Assembly (NCBI GenBank): GCA_031283515.1
Contig: JAITBS010000089.1
Coordinates: 1 to 14,215 of the forward strand
Direction of reading: 5' to 3'
DNA: 14,215 bases
Origin: Planctomycetaceae bacterium
GTDB taxonomy: Bacteria > Planctomycetota > Planctomycetia > Pirellulales > Thermoguttaceae
The notes below the pieces were generated by a model. It saw only the letters and a program-made list of their open reading frames with translations, did no database searches and was not told where the DNA came from. Both the position numbers and the translations under genes were made by a program. Shown here in pieces: positions 14,191 to 14,215 of this stretch; the stretch's first letter is position 1; the number at the start of each line of letters is the position of its first letter.

Positions 14191-14215
14191 GTGAATTTTT
14201 TATGGAAACAAAATA

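Noticed and set aside
1..14215. tRNA, rRNA or riboswitch genes
   Set aside because: I saw no T-loop-like cloverleaf, rRNA segment or known riboswitch core by eye; the hairpins found are repeat-like.

Overview
This is a bacterial window with moderate to low GC content, rich in hairpin-forming intergenic repeats. It carries a handful of widely conserved housekeeping-type genes and two long lineage-specific membrane proteins. The source is probably a bacterium with a repeat-rich genome. A planctomycete-like origin (Thermoguttaceae/Pirellulales type) would fit the scarcity of Shine-Dalgarno sites, the PEGA-like membrane proteins and the Cys-rich small secreted proteins, but no rRNA or strict marker is present, so this is a weak inference.

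Layout. The left edge (1-174, minus) is the N-terminus of an unidentified protein with a strong Shine-Dalgarno site and a G10 tract inside the reading frame. A double-SIS sugar isomerase-like gene (443-1456, minus) follows; its near-consensus promoter almost abuts the start codon. A 303-bp inverted-repeat element (1632-1934) separates it from dtd, the D-aminoacyl-tRNA deacylase (2036-2488, minus). The gap 2489-3153 holds what look like decayed pieces of two transposases, one IS200/IS605-like and one IS6-like. Two plus-strand genes follow (3154-3693 and 3767-4159), both encoding small Cys-containing proteins, and they end at a long hairpin (4180-4241). A secreted beta-propeller lactonase gene (4341-5555, minus) diverges from hslV (5866-6420, plus). 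Next come a SAM methyltransferase interrupted by an in-frame G11 tract (6543-7334) and an RsuA/RluB-type rRNA pseudouridine synthase (7460-8353).

The right 40% (8553-14169, minus) is a tandem duplication of a ~2.6-kb unit. Each copy encodes an 835-867 aa protein with three N-terminal membrane helices, a PEGA-like segment and a long, probably helical soluble region of unknown function. The space between the copies (11157-11661) is packed with two palindromic elements (11195-11484 and 11489-11633). These share terminal and internal motifs with the element at 1632-1934 and with shorter copies at 2534-2557, 7404-7428 and 8464-8529.

The housekeeping genes concern proteolysis (HslV), translation fidelity and ribosome modification (Dtd, pseudouridine synthase) and sugar metabolism (SIS isomerase, lactonase). 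They do not form one pathway or operon; most neighbours are separated by long spacers with hairpins. The points most worth following up are the duplicated membrane protein with its hairpin-dense spacer, the family of dispersed palindromic elements, and the two poly-G tracts that could switch reading frames.
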